Of a stretch of 64,000 bases of DNA, positions 62,018 to 64,000 are shown piece by piece. The stretch's first letter is position 1. Every line of letters begins with the position of its first letter. The stretch is from assembly GCA_019429365.1 (NCBI GenBank), contig JAHYJD010000004.1, positions 26,983-90,982 on the forward strand, given 5' to 3'. This stretch comes from Bacteroidales bacterium. Its GTDB lineage: Bacteria; Bacteroidota; Bacteroidia; Bacteroidales; UBA7960. Both the position numbers and the translations under genes were made by a program. The notes under the pieces were generated by a model, which saw only the letters and a program-made list of their open reading frames with translations, did no database searches and was not told the origin of the DNA.

Positions 62018-62480
62018 GGCTGTTGGTTACCAGGTTTTGATTGATTTGAAAAAAGCTGATACGATTGTTGGTGTGGCTTACTAGTTCTATATCGTAAAAC
62101 ATGGCAAAGCCGCATTCGGCCGAAATGAAGTTCAGTTCGGTCTGATAGTCGACCCAGAGTGTGTCGGTAATATTATCCGGAAAAATCAGCACAAAGCCCG
62201 TTCGGTTGGTTGTGGGGTTTAGTGGTACTTCAATGCTTCGCACGTTTTGACGGTTGTCGTAAATCAGGCTGTCGGGGCGACCCACGCCATATACCGTCAG
62301 GCTGTCTACCGTGTAAGGGGTTGGGTTGCCGCTGGTTACCACGGGTGTGTAAAAGCCCATACGCAAGCGATTGGCGGTTGATTCTTCGCACAACTCATCA
62401 TCTTGGCAGCTCACCAGGCTAAACAGCCCGGTGAGTAGTGCCAGAATTTTTATGAACCGAGTTTTTGCGATGGTTTTCAT
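61971..62480 (-). CDS. DUF6452-family lipoprotein
   Basis: 169 residues from ATG at 62480 ('MKTIAKTRFIKILALLTGLF'), with lipobox 'LVSC' (Cys about residue 24) followed by 'QDDELCEESTANRLRMGFYT'. The rest is beta-strand-rich ('GFVLIFPDNITDTLWVDYQT', 'GFAMFYDIELVSHTNNRISF'). The family is typical of Bacteroidota and its partner is DUF6048, here overlapping by 47 bp. Predicted outer-membrane-facing lipoprotein; role unknown. The upstream 25-codon extension is rejected because it would bury the lipoprotein signal. Confidence 0.85.
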   Translation of the reverse strand: MKTIAKTRFIKILALLTGLFSLVSCQDDELCEESTANRLRMGFYTPVVTSGNPTPYTVDSLTVYGVGRPDSLIYDNRQNVRSIEVPLNPTTNRTGFVLIFPDNITDTLWVDYQTELNFISAECGFAMFYDIELVSHTNNRISFFQINQNLVTNSLEEHIKILLYPDPGP

Positions 62481-62564
62481 CTCCGGCAAAAATAACAAAA
62501 ATAAGGTTGAGAAAAGCCTGTCCCTGCGGTTTAGGCCAAATGGTTTTGCCGGCACGTTGAATTT

Positions 62565-64000
62565 TTACCTTTGTTGAAAGGAAACTGTAATGCCTGCCCT
62601 CACAAATCGCAGGGGCATGGGCCTGTTGGCCATAATCTGGTAGCGCGTGTTCCAGATATTTTCAACTGTTACATTAAGCCCCAAGCCGTAATTATCAAAC
62701 TTTCGGTACCAGTGAAGGCCTGCATCGCCCGAGTGGTAGGCCGGCAATGATTCGCTATTGTCGCTGTTGGTAAAACGTTCTCCAATAATCTCATGGTCGT
62801 AAGTCAGGCTCAGGTTTTTATGAATAAAAGCCAGGTTCAGGCCGGCCCTGTTGCGGGGCACGTAAATAAGCTGCTTGTCGAGCGAAGGATCGTCGTCCGC
62901 TGTGGCTTTGGTGTTGCGAGCTATAGTGTGGTCGTAGCGCACTCTCCATTGCACCCGGTTGTGCCCTTGCTGCCAGTGGCCGCCCAGGCGGCTTTCGAGG
63001 CCGTAGCTGCGCACCTCTGCCCGGTTTTCGGGCATCCATATCCACGAGTCATCTTGGGGCAACCAGATAATCCAGTTTTTGATGTTGCGATGATAACCTC
63101 CTATGCTAACATCCTGAAAAGGGCTGAAGTTGTTGTTTTTACCATCAGACAACTTACGTTCCAGCCTCAGATCGCTACTCCAGCCCTGTTCAGGTTTAAG
63201 ATCGGGGTTGCCGCCGGGGTTCCAGTAAAGGTCGTTGAGCGAAGGCAGCAGGTAGCTGTAACCGGCATTGCCTTTAATGGCCAGCTTCGGCGCCACCTTC
63301 CACGAGAAGCCCATGGCAGGCGCAAAAGGTATTTCATAATCTTTTACCATTTCCTGCCGGCCGCTTAGCACAAGCTCCAGCGATTCTTCAATGGCCTCCC
63401 ACTTTGCCGAGGCAAACAGGGCAAGGCTCCGTCGGTCCTCCTCCTGTTCGTATTCGTCGGCTTTGGCCGTTATGTCCTGCACATTCACTCCACCGTTTAT
63501 AATAATTCCCTTGCGGGGATTCCAGCGTGCCTCGGCTTCACTGGTAATGGTGGTAAAGTAACTGTTACCAACATAATCGAAATTGTCGGTGTAATCAAGA
63601 TTATCTTCAAAGCGCGCACCTCTTAAAAAGAACAGCACCTTGGGCAGGCTCATTTGCCACTGTCCGCTCAGGCGAAGGCTCTGGTCTTTTTGCGTGGATT
63701 CATAAAAGTTAAAATCGAGGCTCGGCGGAATGTCGCGGTCGTTGTCCTGCCACCACCAGCGCAGGTCGAACTGGTGGTTGTTGCCCAGCCTGAACCAGGT
63801 TTCGTGCAGTATGCCGGTTTGCTTTATTCCGGCCAGGAGCTGTTCTTCGATGGGGCTGCCGGGCTGAGTAATATTGGCAAACCGATAATTGTTGCTGGCG
63901 TTGCGGTTGAAGAAACGCAGCGTGGTCGAAAAGTTTTGCAATCCGTAGCTTAGCTTCAGACTTTGGCCCAGGTCGCCAATGCTGGCCGTGTTTATTCCCG
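62565..64000 (-). CDS. TonB-dependent receptor, C-terminal barrel (partial)
   Basis: The frame is open to the edge of the window (codons continue upstream of the Met at 63941), so the N-terminal plug is missing. The visible 478 residues are a beta barrel: 'GGVNVQDITAKADEYEQEED', 'PALGFSWKVAP'-type 'PFAPAMGFSWKVAPKLAIKG', 'NAGYSYLLPSLNDLYWNPGG', 'NPDLKPEQGWSSDLRLERKL' and the end 'MPLRFVRAGITVSFQQR'. The 'NPDLKPE' motif and the late strands resemble vitamin B12 (BtuB) and related receptors. It imports a ligand across the outer membrane using TonB energy; the ligand is not known. Confidence 0.9.
   Translation of the reverse strand, partial: GINTASIGDLGQSLKLSYGLQNFSTTLRFFNRNASNNYRFANITQPGSPIEEQLLAGIKQTGILHETWFRLGNNHQFDLRWWWQDNDRDIPPSLDFNFYESTQKDQSLRLSGQWQMSLPKVLFFLRGARFEDNLDYTDNFDYVGNSYFTTITSEAEARWNPRKGIIINGGVNVQDITAKADEYEQEEDRRSLALFASAKWEAIEESLELVLSGRQEMVKDYEIPFAPAMGFSWKVAPKLAIKGNAGYSYLLPSLNDLYWNPGGNPDLKPEQGWSSDLRLERKLSDGKNNNFSPFQDVSIGGYHRNIKNWIIWLPQDDSWIWMPENRAEVRSYGLESRLGGHWQQGHNRVQWRVRYDHTIARNTKATADDDPSLDKQLIYVPRNRAGLNLAFIHKNLSLTYDHEIIGERFTNSDNSESLPAYHSGDAGLHWYRKFDNYGLGLNVTVENIWNTRYQIMANRPMPLRFVRAGITVSFQQR

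Overview
The window looks like a chromosomal segment of a member of the Bacteroidota, probably class Bacteroidia. The evidence is a set of TAnnTTTG-type -7 promoter boxes, some with a TTTG box 18-19 bp upstream (for example before rpsA and the symporter operon). Supporting marks are Rho with a long low-complexity insertion, a stand-alone LolD-type ATPase, a DUF6452/DUF6048 pair, barrel-less MG2/TonB-plug proteins, a FISUMP lipoprotein and DUF4293. No rRNA, tRNA, insertion sequence, prophage or CRISPR array was recognised. Most of the window is core metabolism and housekeeping, with many strand switches and short operons.

Layout. 1-8.1 kb: the end of a possible molybdopterin-domain gene, a BASS transporter, an OmpA-family protein, carbamate kinase plus ornithine carbamoyltransferase, a BlaI-type repressor with two operator-like sites and a deletion-scarred M56 (BlaR1-like) partner, and a FadL-type porin. 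8.1-13.6 kb: YjbQ, a CopA-type ATPase, Rho, DUF4293. 13.6-16.7 kb: a leftward operon of SSS symporter, GNAT acetyltransferase and ornithine-racemase-like enzyme. 16.7-26 kb: YhcC radical SAM protein, AbgT transporter, LOG protein, two tandem universal stress proteins, aroB-aroA, proline dehydrogenase. 26-30 kb: leftward secreted Pcm, membrane spermidine-synthase-like protein, SpoU methyltransferase. 30-41 kb: two tandem MG2/plug proteins, a LuxC-type acyl-CoA reductase, an unknown secreted protein, then serC-serA-DUF1015. 41-50 kb: FISUMP lipoprotein with a frame problem in its signal peptide, a palindromic repeat cluster, L31 type B, a GlmU-like protein, Lon, ribosomal protein S1 with long acidic tails, a TPR protein. 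50-55 kb: a leftward cluster of a small membrane protein, a DUF1338 (HglS-like) enzyme and a YdiJ-like FAD/Fe-S dehydrogenase. 55-64 kb: BamA-like protein, LolD, LigA, a third universal stress protein, an HD hydrolase, the DUF6452-DUF6048 pair, and the C-terminal part of a TonB-dependent receptor.

Functional links. serC and serA are two steps of serine synthesis, and no phosphoserine phosphatase is seen here; the adjacent DUF1015 protein is a candidate related function. The DUF1338 and YdiJ-like neighbours match the 2-oxoadipate to D-2-hydroxyglutarate to 2-oxoglutarate route known from Pseudomonas lysine catabolism. The SSS/GNAT/racemase operon suggests uptake and conversion of an amino acid, possibly ornithine. 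aroB and aroA form a shikimate-pathway pair. I did not find a clear-cut new defence or mobile system. The most interesting signals are these metabolic operons, the blaR1-like deletion remnant, the T-tract frameshift and the duplicated plug proteins.
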